64,000 bases of DNA from Molossus alvarezi. Its lineage: Eukaryota; Chordata; Mammalia; Chiroptera; Molossidae. The notes beneath the pieces are model-generated. The model was not told the DNA's origin. It did no database searches and saw only the letters and a program-made list of their open reading frames with translations. The stretch lies in the NCBI GenBank assembly GCA_037176705.1, contig CM073886.1, positions 127,998,001 to 128,062,000 on the forward strand, read 5' to 3'. Positions 44,539 through 58,409 of the stretch are shown one piece after another. The stretch's first letter is position 1. Every line of letters begins with the position of its first letter. The translations under genes were made by a program, and so were the position numbers.

Positions 44539-44734
44539 AAAACTAATTGTTTATAATCTTATGAGAAATCCTAAGTTTAGAGTTGCTTGAATTCTGTCAT
44601 GTCAAATCTATCAGCCCATCAATCTTTTCAACAGTCCCTGATTTTTCAGTCCACTCCCCTAAATATACATAAACCACCTTTTTCTTCCAGTATATACTCA
44701 ATAAGTATTTTGATGGCACACTAAGTGATCAGCA

Positions 44735-44985
44735 GGATTCTAAGTTGCAAGCAAAAGAAACCAACTCTGAACATGTTAGACAGAAAGTTATTTATTACAG
44801 AAGCATTGGACAGCACACAGACACTCCAGCATGACCCAGGAGAGACTGCATAGCCAGGAAAAACTCAAAGAGAACGCTGTGGGCATGAACAGGATGTGGT
44901 CCTGCCCAAAACAGCGGCATCCGACGCTTGGCCCTGAATAATCCTGCTTGATTAGTGTTGCCTATTATTAGGGCAGAATTTTTAT
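44735..44985 (+). mobile_element. Old interspersed repeat, family unresolved
   Basis: 'ctaagttgcaagcaaaagaa', 'accaactctgaacatgttag', and 'agttatttattacagaagca' resemble a common mammalian repeat of the type 'acagaaacccaactcaaactggcttaag..ggaatttattggctc'. I cannot name the family with confidence. Confidence 0.4.
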
Positions 44986-47900
44986 CATAATTTCTACCGT
45001 CACCTCCGGAACGAGTTCCTGTTTTGGGATAACATTAACTTCAGATTCAGGCTGTGGCATCTTTGGCAGAGGCAACAACGTATCTCCATGGGGGACCCTC
45101 ACAGCAGTTCCTTGCTTAGCGCTCCATATAGCACCCCTCAATCATTTCATAAATCACTGGTTACACGGGATCTCGGGCCACACGGCAGGAACTCCTTCCT
45201 TTGGGACCCACTCAACACCGCTGGCCTTTTGGGTCAGACCGCAAACAGATTTGTTTGTTGCCTCTGAATCCAGGTGGGGAGGTTCTGGGGACCCTCTTTT
45301 GCATCTCCTATTGTGATAACCCTTATTCTGTGAGTAAAGGCAGGGATTCGGCCAGTTTCTTAGACTATTACCTTTATTTGGAAACTGGGAAATAAAAACA
45401 TAAATTGGGTTGGGAGCTTCACTGAACCTAACATAGAGTGGACACGGGTGGCATTTCCACTTAGCTACTGATCCCCACAATCCTCTTTATAGCAAATACA
45501 GTGAGAGTCTGACTTTCCAGGATCTGCCTCAAACCCAGTGTCCAAAAACCTTGCAAGTCATGGATCACTGTCTTCCCCAAACACAGTTATTTTGACAAAT
45601 AGACGTAGGTCCCTTTGGACACGAAGCAGGAGACTCAAAGTATATCTTTTTGATGTTATAACAGAGTCCAAACTCAAAATTTTCTATCAATTTTTTTATT
45701 GGAAGAATTGGAATGTATGAAAAATTATTTGACCATGCACTTACAGTACATTTTTTACTAACTCAACACCCACAAAGTAACCTTCTGTGGCGTGTGATCA
45801 TGACTTAGTGAAATACCTCACTACAGCACAGGTCAACAGTCTGATATCAAGCACAGTGTTTGAAAATGTTTCTCTCTGCCGAAGGTTCTGTGTTTTCTTA
45901 CCTGCATAGCCAAATTTTAAGAAACAGTACTGAGTTTCTATTTCCACATCCAGAAATAGAATTTAAATAACGACAGTTGTCCCTGGCCTTCACATCAGTG
46001 AGAACACAAAATAAGCCAAAATACTACAAATAACACATTTTATAGGGTTTTTCATGAATCTTGTCTTGAAGACAGTTGATGCTATAGAGTGTAGTCATAT
46101 GGACAAAATAGTAATTTTTTAAACAATAAAGGCTAGTTAAGAAATCCACCTTCATTGACTTGCCTCCCTTACTAAAGTTAGTAGATGGTAAAATTAGAAT
46201 AACTGAAAAAAAATACCCAAGTTAAACAAAAGGTTCTCACTCATTTAAAGTAGGCCGGTCTAATAAAGTAGACCAGATGCTACATTCAGGAAACCACACC
46301 TAGAGATAGATGCGAAGATTAGTGTTGTTGAGCAACGTAATAGGCATCGGTAATCCAAAAATATCAACTATACTTAAGAACATTTCGTATAGGTTTTTTT
46401 CAGAGATGCAGTAGGATTATTTGAAATTTTGTACTTTCTTCTATGCTAAATTGAGTTTGTTTTTTTCATGTCAAGACTGACTATACGCCATAACACAAGT
46501 AATCATTTCCATAGATTGTTAGGGGATGAACATCTGGCTCATATTTGCTAATGATGATCATGTTTATATGTTACCGCCAGACTGGACCTGGCATGCCAGT
46601 ATAGTAATTTTGGCTATTTTGATGCCTGCTACCACCAAATTGAATATGTGATACTTCAGCTCAACTGTTGAGACATCCCCAAGCCTCAGGTGATAACCTG
46701 GTCCAGTCTGTGACGTTTCATAATACTTATTAATAACCATTTTCTTGAGTCTATATTTAGTAACATCATATATGGTGTTTTCCATGAATAATAACACTCA
46801 AACATCTAAAATGGTTTAGCCTGATAGAATCATTGGAAGAATCTTCTTGCCTTTGCTGGTAGATGTTCATTTAGCTATATCTAAAAGACACCAAACGCCT
46901 CTAAACACTCTGAACCTGATCATCGCCCTAAAAGATAGATAAAATGACCCCCAGGAGAAGAAGCGGGTCCACCTAATTTCCCTGACAATTTGATCCAAAT
47001 GTAATGTTCTACCTGGTATGAAGGATTAATCCTATGTAAAATGATTTCCTACAACCCCAAGTGTATCAGATAACAGAAAGTAAATTTCATTTACTAAATG
47101 GGTACTGTGTGCCAGATATAATAATATAGTGTCTGGCATAAAGCAATGAGAATTACTAATAAAATATTGACTTTAAAAATTGTCTGAGAAGTAAAAAGTA
47201 GGATTTTCAACATAATTGTGCATTTATTGTATGGAAAATGATGTAATATCTTAATACAGATTTTTCAATCTCTAACTTCTGCAGAAGTCATCTTATGAAA
47301 CATAAATTTTATAAAAAAATTCAAATAATTTTGTGGAAAATTTTAAGCTGTTTAAAAGAAAATTGGTGTAAGCTCACTTACAAAGACAACAAACACTGGC
47401 AAAGAGTAGCAAAAAATAAAATAAAATAAATGTCCAAAATGGAACAAAGACAAAAATTGAGTAAGTGACAAAAAGGGTACGAAGTGTAAATCCCAGCAAT
47501 AAAATTTGAAGATATTGGAAAGAAATTAAAGGAAGCTTAATATTAAAGCTTAAAAGAAAGACTAGCAAAATAAGATTAGAATTCATGAAACCCAAAACCA
47601 CAAATAATTAAAAGAAGAAAATTGTGATGACTATAAGTAAAAATTATCCCATTAACAACCTTTTTTTGTGAGTACTGTTCTGCATCTGGGATTGATTTCA
47701 TCAGAAAGAAACTCACAGATTTGACAAAGGAGCGGCGGACGCATGTGGAAAGTTCTGGGTTCTCCCTTCGCTGTATATGTTTGTCATACTACAAATTGGG
47801 AAGTGATCTGCTTAGTAAAACTTTTAAAGTATTATATTATATACAAATGCTCTCAAACATTTTACAGCAATGTGTTTAGAAATTGCCCACAGAACGCATT

Positions 47901-50639
47901 TTCTCTGATAGCACTAGGAGGCCACACAGCACCGGGTTTGGCAGCTCTCCCTTTGTACTTTTTAACTTGTTCCTATAAACTCTTCAACCCCTCCCACCCA
48001 ATTAATGGGACAAAATGCCTAAATAAACAAGAAAGGGAAGACCTTTAAAAGCCCTCCAACCCCAATGAAAGGACTTCATTTTGAATGATTGCTGCTCAGA
48101 GTTGACACTTGACTATGACTGACAGTGTAGGTACCCCCCTCCATTTATGTGCCCCCAGTAATGACACTCACCTCACCAAGCTTTGAGCGTTTTCATACAT
48201 TGGCAGTTAAAATCCTTTGGCCTTTGGCCTCTTGCCTTCAGGGGTTAGAAGCATTGATTTAGGAGGAAAGATTAAATTAACCATAGCTAGACCAAAGAAT
48301 AACTACAAGAAATAAAAAGATGAAGGAATGAGGAAACCCATTAGATGGTAAAATGAGGAAGTCATTAAGCAAATGAAACCTTAGATTGAATAATTGGCAA
48401 AATTTCCTGAAACAAAAGAGCTCGTGAACTCTAAAGTACTGCTGTCCTGTGACCAAAGTGATTGAGCCGTCACTTGGGTCAGGTAACACGAGATGGCCAG
48501 CAGGGTCAGACTCCCCACACAAGTCAGACCAGGGGAATTCCCTGCTGCTTAACCTCAGCTGTGCTTGTGGGAACCTTGAATCAGTGTTATTTCTTTCTCA
48601 CTCTCAAAAAGTGCAAAATAGTCCAGGTAACTGTACCAACAATCAATCGTTCTAGTCTGCTGGGTAGAACAGGTTTTTTTTACATTTCAGACTCGTCTAG
48701 ACCAGAGCATGGGGCAGGATTACTCCTACCCTCAATGTCTGGTACAGTGCCTGACACTGGGAATGTGAGATGATAGATTAGTTAGCCTAAATAATATCCT
48801 AGGGCAGATCATGTTCCAGTCACATCTAGGTATTTTCTAAATTCTGGTTCTAGATCCTTCTGATGTCATTGCCTGTGTTCTCAAAGAATGATGCAAAGGG
48901 GATTGTGATCATTCCTAAATGTGTATTGCTCACTGGATACTACAGTTTCACTGTATCTCACCATTCATAATGGTTTCTATGTTGTGCAACATTTAATAAG
49001 ACACAGGGATCTCCATTTTCGTGTCTAAGCCCATGGAGGTGCCACTTTTCAAGTTCTATGTTGAATACTAAAGTGCCCTTAATAAATGAGTCCAGATGGA
49101 GTGTATATGTGAGACGGGTTGTGTGAGTGCATGAGACGTAAACCACAAATAGTATGATACTCAATCACTCCATAGGATGCCACATGGCCCGGGGTCATTT
49201 TCCATAGCAGAATCTAAATAACATTGTTCATTTACTAATGGTCTAAATATCATAATTAGGACATGTTACTGCTATAGAACTCTAATTACTGATAAAAAGC
49301 AACTTTCATCATGACCTTCTCCCATTTAAGGGAAATGATCATTATACTTAACTCCAGCCTTTCAACTCCTTGATCACACCAATAAAGCATTTCTGAAAAT
49401 GCCAAACACACTGCTTAGTTTAGAATTGCTGTTCTAACTGGGAACTAATGATTTATGATTTTTTTCTAGCATCAGACGTTTGGTATCATTACCAGGTGAG
49501 AAGCAAACCAGCAACAAGCAGGGGTTGACTAATGTGAAAATTTGGAATTCATACATTTTGTTATCGAGGGGAAAAAATGACGTATTTAGAGCACTCTTCA
49601 GAGCTGCTGAATCATTTTGATGACAGTTTTACTCTATTTGGCGTGCTTGATGCTGTCTCTTTTGCATATTTATAACTATTTTATAATGAACATCTTTAAA
49701 CGCTTTCATAATCTTTCTCAATTCTTGCTGGCTTGACCAGAAAAAATAGCATATTTCTGAAAGTGTGAACTACTTTTTGGTGACCATTGCTTTTTGTCAT
49801 GCTGGCCTGAGACGTCACATGAATGCTCTTGCGTTCCAATTTAAAAGTAACCATTAAAATAGCATCAATGGCATTTTCTCAGTTTTGTAATGTATTCTGC
49901 ATGTTTCATATATTTACTTAATTTACCAAGATAGTAAGCCACAAATTATACCGATACTATATCTAGATTTTTAATTTTTTTTTTTTTCATTCTTTGGGCA
50001 GCTAAAGATACAAATATAGGATCATGTTACATGTCTTCATTTTGTCAATTATATGTCAAGACATTCTAAAATCAGTTTGAATATACATTTCTTGGATGAC
50101 TTTTAATACCAAACTATTTTGTAGCAATTATATGTCAAGAATTTGTAGCTGTGTTATATGTTTTAGTGTCTTAATTCAGCTGAACACGTGTTTCAAAAGT
50201 GGTCTGCATGACACGTTAAACAAGATTTAGTAAATGAGGCACACTTCACTGTTGTCTTTTTGCTTGTTATCATCATTAATGTTATTATTATCTTGAAATC
50301 TGATGGCAAGAAACAACTTTTCACTCGTTGAAATATTTAATAACAGTGCAGAAGTTACTTAAAATGTTATTTTACTTATGGTTTGCTTTCTCTTTTTTTC
50401 AAAAGGAATTATCATTTAAATAACAATCTTCAGAACTATTAATATGTACAACTTGTCATTAGAGAGTAAATTTTAATGATCCATTATTATTAATAGATTT
50501 AGAATAAATATACATGTTATGTATTTTAAACCACTCACAGATTTGAATTTAAGAATCGAATTCATTTGTAAAATTATTGTTCAGGGATTCACAGTGTGGT
50601 CACAAAATAAAGCCGAAACTGTGCAGAAACTGTGCAGTA
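44986..50639. other. Large, mostly unassigned stretch
   Basis: 45154-45480 (minus) is a 108-codon open frame with seven cysteines and many prolines, downstream of a degenerate frame, faintly retrovirus-like but not identified. 47100-47150 has an L2/MIR-type 'gtactgtgtgccagatataa' trace. 47640-48050 is slightly GC-richer. The remainder, especially 49200-50640, is AT-rich with no recognised gene or repeat. Confidence 0.4.
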
Positions 50640-51790
50640 AAAGCTCTTGACGTTGATCTTGACAATGATTTTTGGGGGAATTTGACACCAAAAACAAAGT
50701 CAACAGAAGCAAAAATGAACAAATGGGACTACACCAAACTCAAAAGTTCCTCCACAGCAAAGGAAACTGTCAATATAATGAAAAGGCAACCTATGGAATG
50801 AAAAGATATATTTGTAAATCATTTATCTGATAAAGCATTAATATCTAAACTATTTTTAAACTCATATATCTCAATAACATAATACCCCAAACAATTTGAT
50901 TAAAAAATGAGCAGAGGAACTGAATAGACGTTTTCCCAAAGACGACAAATGGCCCCCAGGCACATGAAACAGTGATTGACATCACTAATATCAGGGAAAG
51001 CAAATGAAATCCACCCTCAGATACCACCTCACACCTGTCAGCACAGCCAGCACGAAAGCAGGGATGGCAACGGCTGGGGAGGGCGTGGAGGAAGAGGAGC
51101 CTTGTGCGCTCTCAGTGGGAGTGTCAACTGGTGCAGCCACTGTGGAAGCAGTATGCAGGCTCCTCAAAACATTACAAAGAGAACGACTGTACGATCCAGC
51201 AATTCTACGTCGGGGTATATATCTGAAGACAATGGAATAGGGTTTGAAAGAGAGAAGTGCTCTCCCGTTTTCACTGCAGCACTATTCACAATAGCCGAGC
51301 TAGGCGAACAGCCAAGCATCCACCAACAGATGCATGGACACGGATGTGGTCCCTACCCCAAGGACAGTATTCAGCCCTGAGAAAGAAGGAAATCCCGCCA
51401 CCTGTGACGGCATGGGTGGAGCTGGGAGGCATCTGCTCAGTGAAACAAGCCAGAGTGAAAAAGACAAATGCTGGTCAGTATCACTTTACGTGTGAAATCT
51501 AAATATATATATTTATTTAGAAACAGAGAGCATAAAGGTGGTTGCCATGGGCTGGGGGCTGGAAGAAACAAGGAGAGGTTGGTAAAAGGTACAAACTTTG
51601 AGTGATGAGATGAATAGTCTCAGAATCGAACGTAAAACATGGTGACTGAAGCTGATAACACTGTCACGTGATTGGAAATTGCTAGGAGAGTAGAACACTC
51701 CAGTGTTTCACAAAAGTCAGTGACAAGAAACTTCTTACTACAATTGTACCTTGAGATGTTAACATTAATAGAAGAACATGTGCAACATTT
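50640..51790 (+). mobile_element. L1MA-type 3' end
   Basis: ORF2 C-terminal text: 'atcttgacaatgatttttgg', 'gggactacaccaaactcaaa', 'ggcaacctatggaatgaaaa', '..cagataccacctcacacctg', 'cagccactgtggaagcagta', 'tgcagcactattcacaatag', then a 3' UTR with 'aaaggtggttgccatgggct', 'gatgaatagtctcagaatcg' and 'aaattgctaggagagtagaa'. It is about 1.15 kb, with frames broken. The middle (51000-51480) keeps about 14 CpGs, unusual for an old L1. Confidence 0.93.
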
Positions 51791-52100
51791 ATAAATAAAA
51801 ATACCTATATTGGGGGTGCATGTCATCAGAGTTTTATTGATGAATTACAGCAGGGCAAACATTTTAGATCAGGTCATAGCGAACGGTGACTCCTGGTCTG
51901 CTGTCTGTCTTCTCTCCTGGAAACTTGAGCTCCCTTAATGAAGGACTTCCTGGTCTGTGAACAACCTCCACTACATCTGAGAGATTCACCCCATGTTTTA
52001 TCGATAATAAACTTAGATTCTGCCATCAGGATCTAAAGGAAGCCACAGTTGGTTGATAACTAATTAATTGTGACTAGCTAAGATGTTTTTCCAGTGCATA
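51791..52100. other. Unassigned stretch
   Basis: No gene or repeat is recognised before the mariner MITE. Confidence 0.4.
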
Positions 52101-52225
52101 CAGGGGGGACAAAAGCAGATTTACAGTTGTGAGTATGCAAAACACAGAGTTCATTCTTGTACTGTTATGTACTACTGCATTATTTTCTGTATGAACAACT
52201 GTAAACCTACTTTCATCGCATCCTG
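52101..52225. mobile_element. Mariner-type MITE
   Basis: A 125-bp element bounded by inverted repeats of about 30 bp. The left end starts CAGGGGGGACAAAAGCAGAT and continues 'ttacagttgt'. The right end reads 'acaactgtaaacctactttc' and ends 'cctg'. The left flank is the dinucleotide TA (52099-52100) and the right flank TG, a TA duplication with one change, as expected for Tc1/mariner transposition. The interior has no coding capacity, so it relied on a transposase from elsewhere. The terminal text matches my recollection of a mariner family in bat genomes. Confidence 0.88.
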
Positions 52226-55200
52226 TGCAATGCCATTCCTTTTAAAACCAAAACGGAACAAAAACTGAAACATGGTTGCCAGTAGGTCTTCAAAGCTGAT
52301 CAGTGTTCAGCAGCCACTTCATAAAAATCAAACTAAAGTCCCGCTGAACTTGAACTAATTTCTCAGATGTGGTTTTTCATTTTAATTTTTCCTAGTTCTG
52401 TCAGTTTTGCTCTCTGCAATTCATCGTAGGTTGTCAGCTGTTGGGGTGTGCCCCTCTTCAACAGACGTGAACTCCCCAAGTGCACGCGGCCTCACGACGC
52501 AGCACACGGCGGAATCACCGGGACCGAAGCCGGCAGACTGTCTATTCTGAAGTGTAGACTCTTCCAGCAAAAAAATTGCCATTAAAAAAAGAAAAGAAAA
52601 AGAATAACAAACTAGAAAAGACCTCAGCATATTTGCTCTTTGGTAGGATAAGTTAAATGTGATATACAGCAGCATACAAAATCAATTTCAAAAGTTAGAT
52701 ATCTGGAAATATAAATGGACACTAGATCATATCAGATTAAGGCCTTAGATTCAAAGACATAATATCTTAAAGCATGCTGACCTCATGTTCCAAAGAACAT
52801 GGAGACATTCAAAGAAAAAAGAAATAAAAATGTCAAGTCCTTTCGCAGAGGGAAAAATGATATGTAACAACAAAGAACAAATTAAATGATAACTCAAAAG
52901 TATGCTATTTGTTTATCTCATGCCTTTTATAACCCAAATGGGATTAAAAATGAGATGAATAAAGACATTTATACTGTTCCATAGAAATATATAAATAATG
53001 CAGATGTTTTAACTAAAAGACAATAAAAGTTTAAAGAGTCGGAGAGATAGGACATGAACAGATAACATATTACTAGAATATTTGTCTTAAAGATAATGAT
53101 GTCATTGTTAATAGAGCTGACTTTCTGATTTTTGGTAGATATCTGAAGAATTCTCCTAGTTCCCCAAATTATTTCTGTTATTCCCCCAACTGCCAAAATA
53201 GCAACTAACTTACTATGCTTCGTTTTGATAACTGGATAATTGCATTTTGGAATAATATCTAACTGGTATATTTTAAGATTCACTGTGAAGTTATTTCCAG
53301 TCATTTCAAAAGCACAAACTCTTGCTCACTTGTAAACGGCTTCAAAGCTTGGGCAAGAACATCAAACATATAACAATTCTTGTTTCTTCCCCTCTGACAC
53401 CAACAAGCTGAAGAGAGCTGGGAATTAATACAATTCTGCATGATTAGCGTGACAGTTGTCCTCTCCACTAGCTGATGCAGCAAAGCGTGAGCATTCCAGG
53501 TCTTAGCTCAATAACTTCTCGTTCTATCACACTTCGTAGTCTTGTTTCTGCTCTTCATATAAGCATCTCGCGCAATTTCGTATTTCTTTTCTAGACATGA
53601 CAGCTTCTCTGGAAAACCAGACCTCAAGAAGACTCTTTCCCAAATAAATCTATTTTCTATTCAGGGCACTCCGTGGGGAAATGCTCTTCTATGGCAAAGG
53701 GCCAGAGATTCCATATAAAACCATTAATACACAGTAATAATGTAATACTCAAACCCCAGAAAGACCAACGTGCTTGATTCAAGGACTGTACATGGACTGT
53801 GCTATTACAAAACGGTCATTAAGTCCTGTGTTCGGTTGTTTCTCGGGGGGGCAAGTTCACTGAGTGATTGTATGCGTACAAAAGCCAGAGTACTAGCAAG
53901 TTGGGAGACGAAAATCGATGCCATCAAAACCAGAAGAATGAACAGAACCCAGAAGTGTGCATCAAACCAAAGTCCAAGAAGCTTGGAGAAGGATGTTCAT
54001 CCAGCCACGTGGGTAAGCAGCCGATGCAGACGTTGAACTGAGGTGCCCCAAATCTGGAAAATCAGAAGCCGGGGGCCAATGCATGCAGGTCCATAGGGAG
54101 AAGAAGTTTCTGGTGTCAAGTGACATACGTTTTGCAGCCTGTGATCCAGCTGCTCCCACCTCTGCACAAACACATCGGTGAAGGCAAGAGGCAAGTCACA
54201 AAAGTCAGGACACTATAAACCAGCATTGACAACCAACCCCTTACTGGTATCTACGAGAAATTTTCTTAAACTACAACACTAAGAAAATTGGACTGAAAAT
54301 TGTAGTAGGTATTCCAACCTTCCTTTGCCCAATTAAAAGTAGATAAAAATGTCCCTCTCTGGTATTTTCCCTGCTTCAGAACCAAGTCTTTATCCCCTGA
54401 AAAGCAGCCAACCATGCACTTACCACACGGGTGCCATATTTTGCGATTCATCTTCCGTCCCCACACCCCAGTAACTATTACCACCGTGACTATCTCTATC
54501 AGTCACCTGTCTGGAGACTATATGAAAGATAGAAAACGCCTGGTCAGGAATGTGTGTGTGTATTAGTGTTGGGGAGGGGTTTCCAGTGATGCGCAGCCCC
54601 CTAGAAGGAGATGTCCTACAAGTGAAGGGTTGTGGGAAGATAATGGGAAGAACTGACATCCGTGAAGCTGTCAGTGTTGAAAGCACTTGACTTACTCAAG
54701 TGCTACAGCCTCGGGCACTGGGTAGAGGGGCCCTGTGGGGTCCACAGCATCTCGTGGGCGGAGTCGGTGGGCACTGACTGAGACCCTGTGCACGAACCTG
54801 CTTTCGGTGTGTGGTCCTGGGAAAGAATGCGGCCAGGCTGTGGGCGCACGGAGGATCCACGGCAGCTCAATGAATGGAGGGGGAATAGCCCAGACAAAAT
54901 GGTGAGAAGTTTATTTTGTCAGGAGAGCATTTGCTGGGGCTCCTCAGTCACATCAATGAGACACAGCCCCACATCAACTTCTGTAACTTTTTGACCCCCA
55001 CTGAGAGGGAGAGTCTACACCTGGAACCCTGCCCCACTCTCAAGAGGCACGGTTAGTGATCCGAAGGTGTAAACGAGGCGGCAGTTCTGAACTTTTTTTT
55101 CAAACGTCTGATTGCTGCAACAGGGGATAGCTCCTTCATGCCTGTGTCTTTGCTTGAGATAACGGCGAAGGCAGGGTGGGACTCGGAAGCTGAGTGGGTG

Positions 55201-57698
55201 AGCCCAGGCGTGCACGAAAGTTCCCCCTGCCTCCTTCCTGGGTAATCTCGTGGATCGCACTGTGGTTTTGAAGTGGGCCCTGCAAGCAATGTTAGCTCAG
55301 GGAGTTCAAAACCGAGATTGTCGACGGCAGCAGCCACAGAGTAAGGATTAGCTGCTTTGGCGACTCAGTCGCAGGACAAGGCACATCTGGGGGTAAGCGC
55401 TTGAAGATGCTTGCGAAAACGCCGGACACACCTAACATTCCTCTTATTCTTTCATAGTCATTCCTTGGAAAAGATGCTTTTGTGAGGAACTCAGAGGGGC
55501 TTTGCTGTGTATCAGCTTTACTTTACCCTGGTCACTCAAGACTTTATGCCCAAACACCTTCTTGTGGCTCAGATCCATGATTGGGGTCCCAGTATATCTG
55601 GTCCCTTCCCTAGACTTGGTCCTCAACCCAGTTGCCCAGTGTCCTTGCTCACCTTGTCCTGCAGCATGAGCCAGACTTTCTGTCTTGGTTGAATTTTTGG
55701 CCGAGACTTCGGACACATCCATCAGCCTCCTTTTCCATCAGCTCCGTCCCTTCCCCTGCCCTGTGGCTGCTCAAGCGCTACTGTGACCTTTCTTCTCTCT
55801 CAGTTGAAACGGGACCATTGCTTAAACTTACACATTTAGTTGGCATGTTATATGGGCAAAGCCACAAAGACAAAACGAACTGATAAAAATCATACACTTC
55901 GCAGTTTTTATTTGGTGCGCTTTGCTGGATTTCCACACGGAGAAACCTGATGTCAGTGGGAACCAGGGCCAGAGATGACAGCACTGAGCCCTCTTTTGGA
56001 GGCGGATAAAAATATAAACAGATGTAATTAAAAGATTCGATAGACGTGTAAGCAGGCAGTGGGTCCCATGGATAATTATTATTAGGTTCTCCTGTTGCCT
56101 GAGCTATTCAAAGCTCATGTACTGGTGGATACTCAAGCTGGTTGTCTTGGTAAGAAGAACATTTTGACGGCGGTCCGTCCTAGAAGGCATGCGTGTCTTC
56201 TCTTCGCACTGAGAAGCTTTCCCACGCACGCGTGGCTGCCCGTGTCTGAGTTTCAGTTCTTGCACGGACATCTGGGCATCTGGAGAGGTTCGGGTGTAGA
56301 TGACCTGTCTTTTCTCTGCTCTCCACCCAACCTCAGTGCATCGAATGAGTCTCTCTCTGTGGCTTTTCTCTTTCCCAACGAGGCCCACGGCCCAGGCGGA
56401 AGAGGAGGTGTGAAGAGGTATCACCAGGCTCGGGAAGTGTCTTGACCCTCAGACTCTCTTCGGGTTCGTAGGCCCCGGCTCACGCCGCGCTCGGAGTTTG
56501 TGTGCGGCTAATTTACTCTTCTGCGTGTCTTGATGCTGACCTGATGTTTTTGTTTGTTTAATGTGAGTGGTCTTTCTAATCCCATTAAGTGGGAGCAAAG
56601 TTTACACATGTAAATCCATTCTACTTTGATTTAGTGCTTTTGCAAGACGGAGCTTCACAAATCAAGGCCTGAACTTTGACAACAAGAATAGTTTCAGAAG
56701 GGCCCCCCCACCTTTCAGAGAAGGGGACTAAGACCTTTTCTAAGGGATTCCTTCTTTTCTCCTCCAAAGATAAACACCGGGGAGTATGGGGGGCAGACAG
56801 GGTCAGGGACTTGGCCAAGCCTTTGTGTTCAAAAGTAACTGTTGAGGCTGAAAACCTGAGGTCCTGCAGGTGGAATAGAAGCTGTGGGGTTATTCCTGTG
56901 GTCTGGTGTTCGGTCAATCCCGTCTTCGAAGGGGAACATTAAAGGGGAATCTCTGTGAGACACAGGGTGACTCTTTGGACTTGGAGTCAGAAGTCCTGGG
57001 GCGAGGGCACAGACTCGCTTGGAAGCTCACACTCACGCACACGATAATACGGAGGACAGCTACCATGTCCTGAACAGTTAGAACATGCGAGATTCTTCTC
57101 ACTCCTATGTGTAACCCTCCACAGCTGGCGGGAGTTTCTGAAAAAATTAAGTTAGTAAATTTATATGGAAATGCCTGCCATGCTCTCTAATGATCTTTTA
57201 AACATCAAACGGGGCAATTTATATAAAAATGATCTGAAAATTAAAGTTATTGTTCCCACTGGAAAGGACGCTTGGCTACCATTTTTGGTAAGTCTTAATA
57301 AGCCATATGTCAAAATAAGAACATATAGATGTATATGTCTCCCTTGAGTAACAACTGAGAAAAAGTAAATGTAATACTTTGGATGGATATTATTAACAGG
57401 AAATTATGGAGTTGAGATAGTTAAAGTTTAGGGACACATTTTTACATTTGTCTCTGGAACACATCACTGTTTATCAGAACAAAACCAGAAATAACCCAGT
57501 TGACATGACCGATAAAGAGGAACAGTCGATGAGTGGGTGACAAATGTTTTCTAAGGGTGTACTTAAGCTTGTGTTCCAAGAACAGTTCATACACCAAAAT
57601 TACAGTATTCTTTTTTTTATATAGCATAAAAGTAATGTAGTTTTGCATATATTTGAAACAAAGTGAAAAATCATCACACATATGAGAGAGAAGGGCGG

Positions 57699-57699
<1 letters not shown>

Positions 57700-57732
<33 letters not shown>
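57700..57732. repeat. (GA)n microsatellite
   Basis: About 16 GA units preceded by 'aagggcgggg'. It could be a remnant of a Ves tract, but no other Ves sequence is visible. Confidence 0.9.
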
Positions 57733-57735
<3 letters not shown>

Positions 57736-57803
57736 AAGCACTCCTAGGCCTCACACTCAGATATGTAAGAACTATCTTTATTAATTTTTAAATTTTCTAC
57801 AAG

Positions 57804-57823
57804 TTTTTTTTTTTTTTTTTTTT
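57804..57823. repeat. Poly(T) tract
   Basis: Twenty T residues, probably the A-tail of an eroded antisense retroposon whose body I cannot identify. Confidence 0.85.
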
Positions 57824-58409
57824 ACTCTGAGACTGTTTTCTCTGCCTGGTTTAAAAAAAAAAATCAATTGTCATCATTCTCGGGTGTCCCCTGACACGGA
57901 CACCAGGCTGTCTTCCAGAGCCAAAGCCCTGGATGACTTCCGTCGACATTATTACTCAGTCATCTTTCCCTGTTTGCAAACCCCTCCAGGTCTGTCGCTG
58001 CTACGCCAGGCTTGAGAGAAGGACTCTCTCATTCACGTCTGACATACCGCTGTTTCCCTGGTGTGGCCAGAACCCACAGACCTCGTCCCCCTCCCGGCTC
58101 AGGAGATCTCTATTCCTGAGGGGCGTTTTTCACCCTCCACAGATACCGCATTTAGCTATTTCTCCGAGGCACAGGGCCCTCACCTGTGAATCTTCTTTAA
58201 AAACACTTGCTTTAAACTCACTTCAGATTTAGATTCTCAAAAAAACAAAATTCATAAACATCTGTAGTTTATTTCTGTTTTCTGTCTCTGATACCATCTT
58301 TAAAACTTTCCAAAACTTACAACTTTAAAACTGAGCCGGAGAGAGGGAGAAAAATGTATAATTCAGTGTGTATCATTTTAGCTTGGTGTGGATAATTCAG
58401 CATCTCAGT

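Larger units (their letters stand above)
52226..58409. other. Large, mostly unassigned stretch
   Basis: I recognise no gene. Patches at 54700-55400 and 56150-56520 are GC- and CpG-richer than their surroundings. Dinucleotide and poly-T tracts near 57.7-57.8 kb are listed separately. 57900-58190 is GC-rich with a 99-codon frame that lacks any motif. 52600-53300 is AT-rich. Confidence 0.4.
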
